A DNA stretch of 29,749 nucleotides, taken from positions 1-29,749 of the forward strand of contig CAYPXN010000136.1 of assembly GCA_964414715.1 (NCBI GenBank), given 5' to 3'. Below, piece after piece: positions 15,199 to 23,040 of the stretch. The notes below the pieces were generated by a model, which worked only from the letters and a program-made list of their open reading frames with translations, did no database searches and was not told the origin of the DNA. This DNA is from CAYPXN01 sp964414715. Its GTDB lineage: Bacteria > UBA10199 > JADFYH01. A program made the position numbers and the translations under genes. Each line of letters starts with the position of its first letter. Within the stretch, counting starts at the first letter, position 1.

Positions 15199-16008
15199 TT
15201 GACCTCTCTCCTTTCAAAAACATATCCTCAATTCGTGAAGATACTTCAAAAAGGCTTAAAACTTGATTTATTCTTCGACAACCTGGAAAGAAACCGGCAA
15301 AGAATATTATTTTTGGATTATGATGGCACCCTCGCACCTTTCACGGCTCATCGTCAGGATGCAAGGCCCTATCCCGGCATAGAAGATCTCTTATGCAAGA
15401 TTCATAAAAACAAACGCAATCGAATGATGATTGTATCAGGTCGAACGATTCCTGATATTAAACGGTTCTTTCCAAATTTTCAAGAACTTGAAATTTGGGG
15501 CTGTCACGGCTTTGAACACCTTAGCCCCGAAGGAAAGTACCACAACTTTATCGAAGGAACCCTTGCCGAGAGTCTTCTCCAAAAAGCACAAGAGAAACTT
15601 CACAAAATTCTCGATGCAGACAGAATCGAAATCAAGCCTTGCAGTCTGGCTGTACATTGGAGGAATTTACATCCCGAGAAGATCCTCGAATTACAGAGCG
15701 TGATCCAATCTCAATGGGAACCTCTCCTCGAATCAAAAAATCTCAAAATTCAAGCCTTCGACGGTGGATGGGAACTGTTACCCATAACACGAAACAAAGG
15801 AAGCGTCGTACGAGAAATTCTCGCACAATCACCTCCGAATATTTCCGCTGCATTTTTCGGAGATGACCTTACAGATGAAGACGCCTTTCAAAGTATCAAG
15901 GGAAAAGGACTTGCCGTCCTTGTCCATCCCGAAAAAGAAAAAAGTCACGCGGATCTCAGGATTCATCCTCCCGCAGAATTATTGGACTTGCTTGCTCGAT
16001 GGATTTAG
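15199..16008 (+). CDS. otsB: Trehalose-6-phosphate phosphatase
   Basis: A 269-residue HAD-superfamily phosphatase that converts trehalose 6-phosphate to trehalose. HAD motif I is ILFLDYDGTLAPF (Asp40 nucleophile, Asp42), motif II is MMIVSGRT, the cap has WGCHGFEHLSPEG, and the acidic motif is FFGDDLTDEDAF (Asp222, Asp223). The start is uncertain. TTG 15199 lies only 3 nt from the divergent otsA ATG and has no ribosome-binding site, and GTG 15235 lacks one too. A leaderless or weakly translated message is possible, and any promoter must lie inside otsA. Its 3' end overlaps the convergent GH15 gene by 4 nt. The neighbours confirm a trehalose role. Confidence 0.92.
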   Translation: MTSLLSKTYPQFVKILQKGLKLDLFFDNLERNRQRILFLDYDGTLAPFTAHRQDARPYPGIEDLLCKIHKNKRNRMMIVSGRTIPDIKRFFPNFQELEIWGCHGFEHLSPEGKYHNFIEGTLAESLLQKAQEKLHKILDADRIEIKPCSLAVHWRNLHPEKILELQSVIQSQWEPLLESKNLKIQAFDGGWELLPITRNKGSVVREILAQSPPNISAAFFGDDLTDEDAFQSIKGKGLAVLVHPEKEKSHADLRIHPPAELLDLLARWI

Positions 16009-17744
16009 TTTTTTGCCAATAAGTTTGCTGTATTAATGACGGCCATATGAGAATAAGCTTGGGGAAAATTTCCAAGAAGTTCTCCGCTCTGAGGATCAAT
16101 ATCTTCGGACAATAAACCCAAAGAATTCGATTTGGACAGCAAATGTTCAAAGATATCTCTTGCCTTCTGTTTCTCACCAATTGAAAACAGTGCCTTCGCC
16201 ATCCAGAGTGTTGCAACTATGAAAGCGCTTTTCGGCCTTCCAAAATCATCCTTGTTTACATACCGAAACACATAGCGATTTTTCATCAAGGCATTTGCTG
16301 TTTGCTGTACGGTGCTTATCCAACGGGTATCATCACATTTTAAAAAACCATATCTTTCAGCGGTGAGCAAGCTAGCATCAAAATTTTTATCTCCATACGC
16401 TTGGGTATAAGATTGTAATTCGGCATTCCAACCCTTCCGTTCAATATCTTGCCGAACCTCCGCCGCACCCTCTGCCCACTCTTGAGAAATGTATTCTTTA
16501 TTCAAGCTTTTCGCGATTCGCACACCTCGATCCAGGGCAACCCAGGAAAGCATTTTTGAAAATGTAAAATGTGCTTTCTGCTGGCGGTATTCCCAAATAC
16601 CCGCATCTTCACTCTTCCAGTCTCTCAGTATTGTTGCCACCAAAAATTTCACCAAAGACCAAACTTCTTCGGTTATTTTTTCAAACTTGTAATGAAAATA
16701 ATAAAGATAGATGGCATGGACCACCTCTCCAAAAATGTCGTTTTGTTTCATAGTCCAAGCATGGTTTCCGATTCGAACGGGCTTGGATGATTTATACCCT
16801 TCCCAATAATCGAGTATTTTTTCTTCCAGATTACGACTCCCCCGTATGCCATACACAATCTGGATCGTACTTTGCTTACTTTCCAAAATGCGAAGCAAAA
16901 AACGAATAAACGACCTTGCTTCCTCAAAATGACCAATGCTCTTCAAAGCTTCCAGCATCAGAGAGGCATCTCGCAGCCAACAAAAACGGTAATCCCAATT
17001 TCTCTCCTCGCCCAAAACTTCCGGCAAAGAAGTCGTCACTGCAGCGATCACAGCACCGGTATCTTCATAGGTCAGAAGCTTGAGCACCAATGCCGAACGC
17101 AAAACCTCCTCATCATAATAACCGGGCAAGCGGCAGTTTGACGACCAATTTTCCCAATACTGTTTTGTTTTCTGAAACTGCTCATAGACATAATCCATCT
17201 TCGGAATGGAAACTTTTTCATGGTAGGTCATTAACAAGAAGTGATCTTTTTTGAGCGTAAAAGCTTTTTGGTTCAAAACATGCTCCAAGGACATGTCCGA
17301 ATACAAAAAGAGGTCTTCTACTCCGTTGATTGCCCGAATAAAATCGGAATATTTTCTGAGAACGGTCTCGCCTTTTGCATAATTCAGTTTGGGCTCAAAT
17401 TTCACCTTCACTTGAGGCGACCCTTTCAGAGGTTTCAAATAACGGAAAATTTCTACTGAACGTAAATGATCCGTCCCCTCCCGATATCGAGGCATAAAGT
17501 CGATGACCGCAAAGGCGTTTTCACCATCATCGAAAGTGGTTTGAAGGATATTAGTCGCAGGGAGGTATTTTTGCGTAATCTTTGCGGAAGAAGGTGTTTC
17601 CACCGAAAAATATCCTCCTTTGGGATCCAAAAGGGATGCAAAAGCAGACGGACTATCAAAATCCGGCAAACAAGCCCATACCACCTTCGCTTGTGAATCA
17701 ATTAAAGCCGCAGATTTGCAGTTTCCAATAATGCCTAAATCCAA
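16005..17744 (-). CDS. GH15 glucoamylase/trehalase-family glycoside hydrolase
   Basis: A 579-residue GH15 protein. The N-terminal beta-sandwich (MDLGIIGNCKSAALIDSQAKVVWACLPDFDSP, residues 1-190) and the (alpha/alpha)6 barrel with EERNWDYRFCWLRDASL (from 247), EDAGIWEYRQQ (general acid candidate Glu385), LTAERYGFLKCDDTRW and GNFPQAYSHMAVIN are all present. This is the bacterial GH15 group that includes mycobacterial-type trehalases, and the position beside otsA and otsB makes trehalose or a related alpha-glucoside the likely substrate (inference). No signal peptide is seen, so it should be cytoplasmic. The start is TTG at 17744, supported by AAGGAG 7 nt upstream. The stop overlaps otsB by 4 nt. 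Confidence 0.9.
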   Translation of the reverse strand: MDLGIIGNCKSAALIDSQAKVVWACLPDFDSPSAFASLLDPKGGYFSVETPSSAKITQKYLPATNILQTTFDDGENAFAVIDFMPRYREGTDHLRSVEIFRYLKPLKGSPQVKVKFEPKLNYAKGETVLRKYSDFIRAINGVEDLFLYSDMSLEHVLNQKAFTLKKDHFLLMTYHEKVSIPKMDYVYEQFQKTKQYWENWSSNCRLPGYYDEEVLRSALVLKLLTYEDTGAVIAAVTTSLPEVLGEERNWDYRFCWLRDASLMLEALKSIGHFEEARSFIRFLLRILESKQSTIQIVYGIRGSRNLEEKILDYWEGYKSSKPVRIGNHAWTMKQNDIFGEVVHAIYLYYFHYKFEKITEEVWSLVKFLVATILRDWKSEDAGIWEYRQQKAHFTFSKMLSWVALDRGVRIAKSLNKEYISQEWAEGAAEVRQDIERKGWNAELQSYTQAYGDKNFDASLLTAERYGFLKCDDTRWISTVQQTANALMKNRYVFRYVNKDDFGRPKSAFIVATLWMAKALFSIGEKQKARDIFEHLLSKSNSLGLLSEDIDPQSGELLGNFPQAYSHMAVINTANLLAKN

Positions 17745-17815
17745 AGTTTTGCTCCTTTAGAGTATTTGCATTCTGATAAAAACTTATAGTAACACCTTCC
17801 AGCAAGGAGTGCCAA

Positions 17816-20800
17816 TTGAACAAATTAAAAGCCAGATCTGAATTATTGAAAAAAAGCTTAGAGTCCAAAATCCTCGTCCTTGATGGAGCCATGGGAACCA
17901 TGTTGCAGGCCAAAAATCTTACAGCTCAAGATTTTGGCGGCGCAGACCTCGAAGGTTGCAATGAAAACCTCATCCTCACTCGACCGGACGTGATTCAATC
18001 GATTCACGAAGAATACCTCAAAGCCGGCGCGGACATTATTGAAACCAATACCTTCGGTTCCACACCCTTGGTGTTAGCGGAATATAATCTTTCGCAAAAA
18101 GCGGATGAAATCAATTTAAAGGCTGCTCAAATCGCCCGCACTGCTGCCGACAAATTTTCGACTCCGGAAAAGCCCCGTTTTGTGGCCGGATCCATGGGAC
18201 CCACCACCAAAGCCTTATCGGTCACGGGGGGTGTTAGCTTTGAAGAACTCATCGAAAACTTCTATCAACAAGCCAAAGGTTTATATGAAGGAGGCGTCGA
18301 TTACTTCCTTCTTGAAACTTGCCAGGATACCCGAAATATCAAAGCGGGGCTTTTAGGCATTCACAAATTTCTTTCCGAAGTAAAAGAAGAAATTCCCATT
18401 GCCGTTTCTGTCACCATCGAAGCCATGGGAACCTTGCTGGCAGGGCAAAGCATCGATGCCCTTGCCGCCTCGCTCGCCCACGAAGATCTTCTTTATATCG
18501 GACTCAACTGTGCCACCGGCCCCGAATTCATGACCGACCACATTCGAACTTTGGCCAGCCTCACAAAAACTTTGGTTGCTTGCGTACCGAACGCGGGTTT
18601 ACCGGATGAAAATGGAAAATACTTAGAAACTCCCGAGATGATTGTTCGCGTGATTGATCGTTTCATTCAAGCGGGCTGGATCAATCTTATAGGCGGTTGC
18701 TGCGGCACCACCTCGCCTCACATCGCAGCGATGGCAAAGCTCGCAGAGGGTAAAAAACCCCGGATACCTGTAATCCAGCACAAATCTTTTCTTTCCGGCA
18801 TTGACTATCTTGAAATCACCGACGACATGAGACCTGTGATCGTCGGAGAACGCACGAACGTGATTGGAAGCCGAAAATTCAAAAGACTTATCGCCGAAGG
18901 GAAATTCGAGGAAGGTTCTGAAATCGCCCGAGCCCAAGTCAAAAACGGCGCTCAAATTATTGATATTTGCATGGCGGATCCGGATCGCGATGAAACGGCC
19001 GACATGAAAAACTTTCTCGAGCACGTCATCAAAAAAGTAAAAGCGCCTCTCATGTTCGATTCCACCGATGCGAAAGTTTTCGAATTGGCTCTCCCTTATT
19101 CCCAGGGAAAAGCAATTTTAAATTCTATCAATTTAGAAGATGGTGAAGAACGCTTTGAACAGGTTGTTCCCCTCGCGAAAAAATTCGGTGCTGCATTGGT
19201 GGTGGGCCTCATCGACGAAGATAAAGTTCAAGGTATGGCCGTTACGCGCGAGCGCAAACTCGAAGTCGCCAAACGCAGCTACAAATTACTCACCGAAAAA
19301 TATGGAATATTACCGGAAGATATTTATTGGGACTGTCTCGTATTCCCTGTCGGCACCGGCGATCAAAACTACGTCGGCTCTGCCATTGAAACCATCGAAG
19401 GCATCCGTCTCGTCAAAAAAGAATTTCCTCTTACGAAAACAATTTTAGGAGTCAGCAACGTTTCCTTTGGACTCCCTCCCGCAGGACGCGAAGTCTTAAA
19501 CTCCGTTTATCTTTATCATTGTGTTCAAGCGGGCCTCGATCTCGCGATTGTGAATGCCGAAGGACTCGAACGTTACGCATCCATTCCGGAGGAAGAAAAG
19601 AAACTCTCTGAAGATTTACTATTTAATCGGGGTACAGATCCGGTCGCTGCCTTCGCTGCTTATTTCAGGGCAAAAACCCCTCAAGTAAAGAAAGATTTAA
19701 AAACCCTTCCGCTCGAGGAACGCCTGGCTCGATATATTTTGGAAGGCTCCAAAGACGGACTCAAAGAAGATCTCGATGAAGCGCTGCAAAAATCCAAACC
19801 TCTCGACATCATCAATGGTCCTCTCATGAAGGGCATGGATGAAGTAGGTCGTCTCTTTAATAAAAATGAACTCATCGTCGCCGAAGTTTTGCAAAGCGCC
19901 GAAGCCATGAAAGCGGCCGTCGCTCATCTAGAGCCGCACATGGATAAAGTAAGTTCGGCCAGCCGAGGCAAAATTGTGCTCGCCACGGTAAAGGGTGACG
20001 TGCACGACATCGGGAAAAACTTGGTCGACATCATCCTTTCTAATAATGGATTCCAGGTAATCAATCTCGGAATCAAAATTCCTCCCGAGCAACTCATCGC
20101 TGCCATTGAAGAACATAAACCGGACATGGTCGGACTCTCCGGCCTGCTGGTCAAATCCGCACAGCAAATGGTGATCACCGCCGAAGATTTATCGAAGCAT
20201 GGAATTAAAATTCCCATTCTCGTGGGAGGTGCTGCACTCTCCGAAAAATTTACGGATCAAAAAATCGCGCGCGCTTATGAAGGCTTCGTCACTTACGCAA
20301 ATGACGCCATGACAGGCTTGGAGCTTGCCAAAAAAATTCAGGATCCCCATTTGTTCGGCGAACTCAAAAAGAAAATTCTGGAAAAACAAAAAAGCGCCAG
20401 CGAAGCCACTTATGTAGAAGTTTCCACGGAACCTGTTTCCACGGAACGTTCTCCTCTTATCGAAATTATCAAAGATATTCCTCAAGCTCCTGATTACGAG
20501 AGACATGCCCTTAAAAATACTCCTTTGGATCACATCTGGCCTTTCATCAATCCCCTGATGCTGTATTCGCGACACTTGGGACTTAAAGGTGGAGTTGTAA
20601 AACAAATTTTATCTTCTGCAGGAGCGAAGCATGCTTCGCCCTTACTAAACACTGAAGAGGGAAAGAAAGCCCTCGAGATTTATGAAGTAGTCCAGGAAAT
20701 CAAAGAAGAACTCCGTAAAACTCTGCAACCCAAAGCAGTCTATCAATTTTTTCATGCAGCTTCAGATAAAAATGATGTTATTATTTTCAATGCCCAGGGA

Positions 20801-21319
20801 AAAGAACAGGGCCGCTTTCATTTTCCGCGTCAGAAAGAAAAAAATGGTTTGTGCTTGGCGGATTATGTATCGCCTGCCAGGAGCGCGGAAACCCTGTCCC
20901 TACAAGACAATCTCTGTTTATTCGTCGTCACGGCCGGCGAAGGCATCCGTGAAAAATCGGAAGAATTAAAAGCCAAAGGCGAATATTTAAAATCTCATGC
21001 TTTGGCCGCTCTTGCGCTGGAAACCGCAGAAGCTTATGCAGAATTTTTACATTCGCGTATTCGCAACATGTGGGGTTTTCCGGATACACCAGACATGACC
21101 ATGATGGAACGCTTCCAGGCAAAACACCGCGGTAAGCGCTATTCACCGGGCTATCCTGCCTGCCCCAATCTCGAAGATCAAAAAGTTATTTTTGATTTAC
21201 TCAAACCCGAAGACCTTGGCGTCCAACTCACTGATGGCTTCATGATGGAACCCGAGGCATCCGTCTCCGCGATCGTCTTTCATCATCCTCAGGCAAGTTA
21301 TTTTGGGGTGGGAGAATAG
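17816..21319 (+). CDS. metH: Cobalamin-dependent methionine synthase
   Basis: A 1167-residue, full-length four-module enzyme that methylates homocysteine using methyltetrahydrofolate through cobalamin. The homocysteine domain has zinc ligands Cys232 (LNCATGP) and Cys295-Cys296 (GGCCGTTSPHI). The pterin domain contains ERTNVIGSRKFKRLI and GVSNVSFGLPPAGREVLN. The B12 domain has GDVHDIGKN with cobalt ligand His730 and VGLSGLLVKS. The reactivation domain ends with YSPGYPACPNLEDQ. The TTG start has AAGGAG 6 nt upstream; no cobalamin riboswitch fits in the 71-nt leader. Within the reactivation domain a 16-nt perfect palindrome (20624-20639) is read in frame. The last 22 codons are copied again at 21918-21997. 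Confidence 0.96.
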   Translation: MNKLKARSELLKKSLESKILVLDGAMGTMLQAKNLTAQDFGGADLEGCNENLILTRPDVIQSIHEEYLKAGADIIETNTFGSTPLVLAEYNLSQKADEINLKAAQIARTAADKFSTPEKPRFVAGSMGPTTKALSVTGGVSFEELIENFYQQAKGLYEGGVDYFLLETCQDTRNIKAGLLGIHKFLSEVKEEIPIAVSVTIEAMGTLLAGQSIDALAASLAHEDLLYIGLNCATGPEFMTDHIRTLASLTKTLVACVPNAGLPDENGKYLETPEMIVRVIDRFIQAGWINLIGGCCGTTSPHIAAMAKLAEGKKPRIPVIQHKSFLSGIDYLEITDDMRPVIVGERTNVIGSRKFKRLIAEGKFEEGSEIARAQVKNGAQIIDICMADPDRDETADMKNFLEHVIKKVKAPLMFDSTDAKVFELALPYSQGKAILNSINLEDGEERFEQVVPLAKKFGAALVVGLIDEDKVQGMAVTRERKLEVAKRSYKLLTEKYGILPEDIYWDCLVFPVGTGDQNYVGSAIETIEGIRLVKKEFPLTKTILGVSNVSFGLPPAGREVLNSVYLYHCVQAGLDLAIVNAEGLERYASIPEEEKKLSEDLLFNRGTDPVAAFAAYFRAKTPQVKKDLKTLPLEERLARYILEGSKDGLKEDLDEALQKSKPLDIINGPLMKGMDEVGRLFNKNELIVAEVLQSAEAMKAAVAHLEPHMDKVSSASRGKIVLATVKGDVHDIGKNLVDIILSNNGFQVINLGIKIPPEQLIAAIEEHKPDMVGLSGLLVKSAQQMVITAEDLSKHGIKIPILVGGAALSEKFTDQKIARAYEGFVTYANDAMTGLELAKKIQDPHLFGELKKKILEKQKSASEATYVEVSTEPVSTERSPLIEIIKDIPQAPDYERHALKNTPLDHIWPFINPLMLYSRHLGLKGGVVKQILSSAGAKHASPLLNTEEGKKALEIYEVVQEIKEELRKTLQPKAVYQFFHAASDKNDVIIFNAQGKEQGRFHFPRQKEKNGLCLADYVSPARSAETLSLQDNLCLFVVTAGEGIREKSEELKAKGEYLKSHALAALALETAEAYAEFLHSRIRNMWGFPDTPDMTMMERFQAKHRGKRYSPGYPACPNLEDQKVIFDLLKPEDLGVQLTDGFMMEPEASVSAIVFHHPQASYFGVGE
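20624..20639. repeat. 16-nt perfect palindrome inside metH
   Basis: GCGAAGCATGCTTCGC equals its own reverse complement. It encodes the AKHAS part of SSAGAKHASPLL at about residues 936-941. The segment appears longer than the same region of E. coli MetH, so it could be a small palindromic element tolerated in frame. Confidence 0.45.
21239..21306 (+). repeat. Direct repeat copy 1: metH 3' end (intact gene)
   Basis: These 68 nt encode the end of MetH (FMMEPEASVSAIVFHHPQAS and on). They match 21918-21985 at 62 of 68 positions with no gap, offset 679 nt. They form the left border of the toxin-antitoxin segment. Confidence 0.9.
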
Positions 21320-21338
21320 ACTCCCCTAAAATCCACTC

Positions 21339-21367
21339 TTGACCACAGATTAGAGAATCTTTAATAT
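21339..21367 (+). promoter_or_regulatory. Promoter and operator of the toxin-antitoxin pair
   Basis: TTGACC (21339-21344), a 17-nt spacer and TAATAT (21362-21367) form a good sigma70-type promoter. The toxin ATG is 6 nt after the -10 hexamer, so transcription should start at or beside the ATG, giving a leaderless message. The inverted repeat AGATT-AGAG-AATCT (21347-21360) lies between the two hexamers, where a Phd/YefM-type antitoxin or its complex would be expected to bind. Confidence 0.55.
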
Positions 21368-21373
21368 CCATTT

Positions 21374-21637
21374 ATGTGGACAGTTAAATTATCAAAACAG
21401 GCTCAAAACTTCTATGATTCTTTAACCGGGAAGCACAAAACACAGTTAGCAAATGGGATCAATAAATTGAGCCAAGATCCTTTTTACGGCAAAACCTTAA
21501 AGGGAGAACTCAAGGGATATTGGTCGTTCCGGGTTGGGGTATATAGAATCATTTACACCATCCAACAACAACAGATCGTGATAGAAATATTGAGGATACA
21601 ACACAGGAAAGAAGTATACGAAAAATTCAGAGGATAA
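21374..21637 (+). CDS. RelE/ParE-superfamily toxin
   Basis: An 87-residue basic protein with the RelE/ParE fold pattern. An N-terminal helix pair (VKLSKQAQNFYDSLTGKHKTQLANGINKL) is followed by the strand series with LKGELKGYWSFRVGVYRIIYTI and IVIEILRIQHRKEVYEKF, the usual GxWxxRVGxYRVIYxI...ILxIxHRxxVY signature. RelE members cleave mRNA on the ribosome and ParE members poison gyrase; the sequence alone does not settle which. The gene precedes its antitoxin, the reverse of the commonest order. There is no Shine-Dalgarno: the ATG lies directly behind a promoter, consistent with leaderless translation. It sits in a segment bordered by two copies of the metH 3' end. Confidence 0.88.
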   Translation: MWTVKLSKQAQNFYDSLTGKHKTQLANGINKLSQDPFYGKTLKGELKGYWSFRVGVYRIIYTIQQQQIVIEILRIQHRKEVYEKFRG

Positions 21638-21640
21638 TTT

Positions 21641-21913
21641 ATGGCACAATTATTGACTATTTCGAAAGCAAAACAACAATTACTCGACCTTGCGAGACGC
21701 AATAAAGATTTGGGGGAATCTTTCATCATCTTGAAAGATGGAGAGCCTGTAAGCGCTTTGCTACCTTTTGATGAATATGAATCCCTATTAGAGACCTTAG
21801 ATATCCTCGAAACAGAACCCGACATCCTGAAAAAATTGAAAAAGACAGAATCAGAAATGAAATCTGGACAATATACAATCTGGGGCAAAAACAAGAAAAA
21901 AAACTCACATTGA
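21641..21913 (+). CDS. Phd/YefM-family antitoxin
   Basis: A 90-residue acidic-to-mixed protein with the Phd/YefM N-terminal dimerisation and DNA-binding fold: QLLTISKAKQQLLDLARR, then the beta segment ESFIILKDGEPVSALLPFDEYESLLETLDIL, which is diagnostic for the family. The C-terminal half (residues 55-90) is charged and should wrap and neutralise the toxin. It begins 3 nt after the toxin stop, with its own AGAGGA ribosome-binding site, so it can be made in excess. It likely represses the promoter at 21339-21367 through the AGATT/AATCT inverted repeat. Its final codons (AACTCAC) run into the start of the duplicated metH end. Confidence 0.88.
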   Translation: MAQLLTISKAKQQLLDLARRNKDLGESFIILKDGEPVSALLPFDEYESLLETLDILETEPDILKKLKKTESEMKSGQYTIWGKNKKKNSH

Positions 21914-21917
21914 GTGT

Positions 21918-21997
21918 TTCATGATGGAAGCCAAGACATCCATCTCCGCGATTGTATTTCATCATCCTCAGGCAAGTTATTTTGGAGTTTCTTCATG
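21918..21997 (+). pseudogene. Second copy of the metH 3' end (remnant)
   Basis: The frame reads FMMEAKTSISAIVFHHPQAS then YFGVSS and TGA, against FMMEPEASVSAIVFHHPQAS then YFGVGE in the intact gene. Identity is 62 of 68 nt over 21918-21985. No start codon or upstream domain exists, so it is only a tail. Its TGA overlaps the ATG of the small secreted gene (ATGA at 21995-21998), and its TTTTGGAG provides that gene's ribosome-binding site. That is what an original metH-to-next-gene junction would look like. Confidence 0.85.
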
Positions 21998-22294
21998 AAA
22001 AAAATAATTTTAATTTTTACATTTCTTCTGTTTGCATTTACCCAGACATTCGCTGCAGAATCTGAACATTCAGAAAGTAAACGAAGTGGTTTTGACGAAG
22101 CCGGCCATGAAATGAAAGAAGGCTTTAAAAGCGCGGGTCACGGAATCGCAAAGGGGGCCACTACCACCGGGCACTACTTCAAGAAAGGCACTCTTAAAAC
22201 AGGGCATTATATTAAAAAGGGTTCTGTAAAAGCAGGACATGAAATTAAAAAAGGATCTGAAAAAGTGGGCCATGAAATAAAAGAAGCATTTTAA
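21995..22294 (+). CDS. Small secreted protein with GHxIKKG repeats
   Basis: A 99-residue protein starting at ATG 21995 (GGAG 7 nt upstream, within the metH remnant). Residues 1-21 are a Sec signal peptide ending QTFAA. The mature part is a lysine- and histidine-rich series of about 11-residue repeats: DEAGHEMKEGFKS, AGHGIAKGATT, TGHYFKKGTLK, TGHYIKKGSVK, AGHEIKKGSEK and VGHEIKEAF. The regular (A/T/V)GHxxKKG spacing suggests an amphipathic helix or a repeated histidine-containing surface. Metal or anionic-polymer binding is a guess. I do not recognise a named family. Originally it was probably translationally coupled to metH. Confidence 0.7.
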   Translation: MKKIILIFTFLLFAFTQTFAAESEHSESKRSGFDEAGHEMKEGFKSAGHGIAKGATTTGHYFKKGTLKTGHYIKKGSVKAGHEIKKGSEKVGHEIKEAF

Positions 22295-22345
22295 TTAAAC
22301 ACCGTCGCCACGGACTCGATCGAGAGTCTCACGGGATCAATGGAG

Positions 22346-22366
22346 ATGCCGGATCAAGTCCGGCAT
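22346..22366. repeat. REP-like palindrome
   Basis: ATGCCGGA (22346-22353) and TCCGGCAT (22359-22366) are exact complements around a 5-nt loop. The sequence is of the ATGCCGGACTTGATCCGGCAT type that is widely dispersed in proteobacterial genomes (from memory). A second short palindrome, CTCGATCGAG, lies just upstream in the same 100-nt gap. No T-run follows. Confidence 0.65.
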
Positions 22367-22394
22367 GACGAAGACTCAACTAAAGAGAGGATTT

Positions 22395-23039
22395 ATGAAA
22401 AAAATTTTACTTATTTTAAGTTTCACACTTTTCATTCCCGTATCTCTGTTTGCACAAGATTCCAAAATTTCTCCCGATAAAGCTCTTGAAAGATTACAAC
22501 AGGGTAACCAGCGCTTTATGGAGGCAAAAACCCAGCATCCCAACCTGAGCAAAGAACGCCGGGATGAACTCAAATCCGGGCAAACTCCTTTCGCTGCTAT
22601 CGTCAGCTGCTCTGATTCCCGCGTTCCGACAGAAATTATTTTTGACCAAGGTTTGGGAGACTTATTCGTGGTGCGTTCTGCCGGAAATACCGTCCAAAAT
22701 CTTGGCATTGGAAGTCTGGAGTATGCCGTGGCCGTACTCGATACTCGCCTGATTGTGGTTCTGGGTCATAGCAAATGCGGAGCAGTTTCTGCCGCGGCTT
22801 CCGGTAAATCCCTACCTGGTCATATTGCCGATGTAGGTAAAAGCATTTACATCGATAAAACTGCAAAAATCTGCCCCATGAAAGACAAACTCGATTGCGC
22901 CATTATCGGAAATGCCGAAGCGGTTGTTGAAGAGCTCAAGAATTCCGAACCCATCCTCGCTCCCCTCGTCAAGAAAGGGGAATTAAAAATTGTGGGGGCC
23001 TATTATGATATTGATACCGGCAAAGTGGTATTCGAGTAA
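22395..23039 (+). CDS. Periplasmic beta-carbonic anhydrase
   Basis: Taking ATG 22395 (GAGAGG just upstream), the protein has 214 residues. A Sec signal peptide ends at SLFA (about residue 20), so the enzyme should be periplasmic. The zinc site is complete: CSDSR with Cys72, Asp74 and Arg76, and GHSKCGA with His125 and Cys128. RSAGN and the PAxALERLxxGNxRF-like N-terminal helix are also typical. It interconverts CO2 and bicarbonate. The further upstream in-frame ATG (22365) would add ten residues before the signal peptide and is less likely. It converges on the second carbonic anhydrase gene with a single base between stop codons. Confidence 0.92.
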   Translation: MKKILLILSFTLFIPVSLFAQDSKISPDKALERLQQGNQRFMEAKTQHPNLSKERRDELKSGQTPFAAIVSCSDSRVPTEIIFDQGLGDLFVVRSAGNTVQNLGIGSLEYAVAVLDTRLIVVLGHSKCGAVSAAASGKSLPGHIADVGKSIYIDKTAKICPMKDKLDCAIIGNAEAVVEELKNSEPILAPLVKKGELKIVGAYYDIDTGKVVFE

Positions 23040-23040
23040 A

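Noticed and set aside
17745..17815. Possible cobalamin riboswitch before metH
   Set aside because: The space to the divergent GH15 gene is only 71 nt, too short for a cobalamin riboswitch, and no B12-box-like sequence is seen.
20866..20905. A stretch within metH that reads, reversed, like the TTGTAGGGACAGG type of dispersed repeat
   Set aside because: No clear inverted partner is present and the local protein length is only slightly greater than expected, so the likeness is too weak to call an element.
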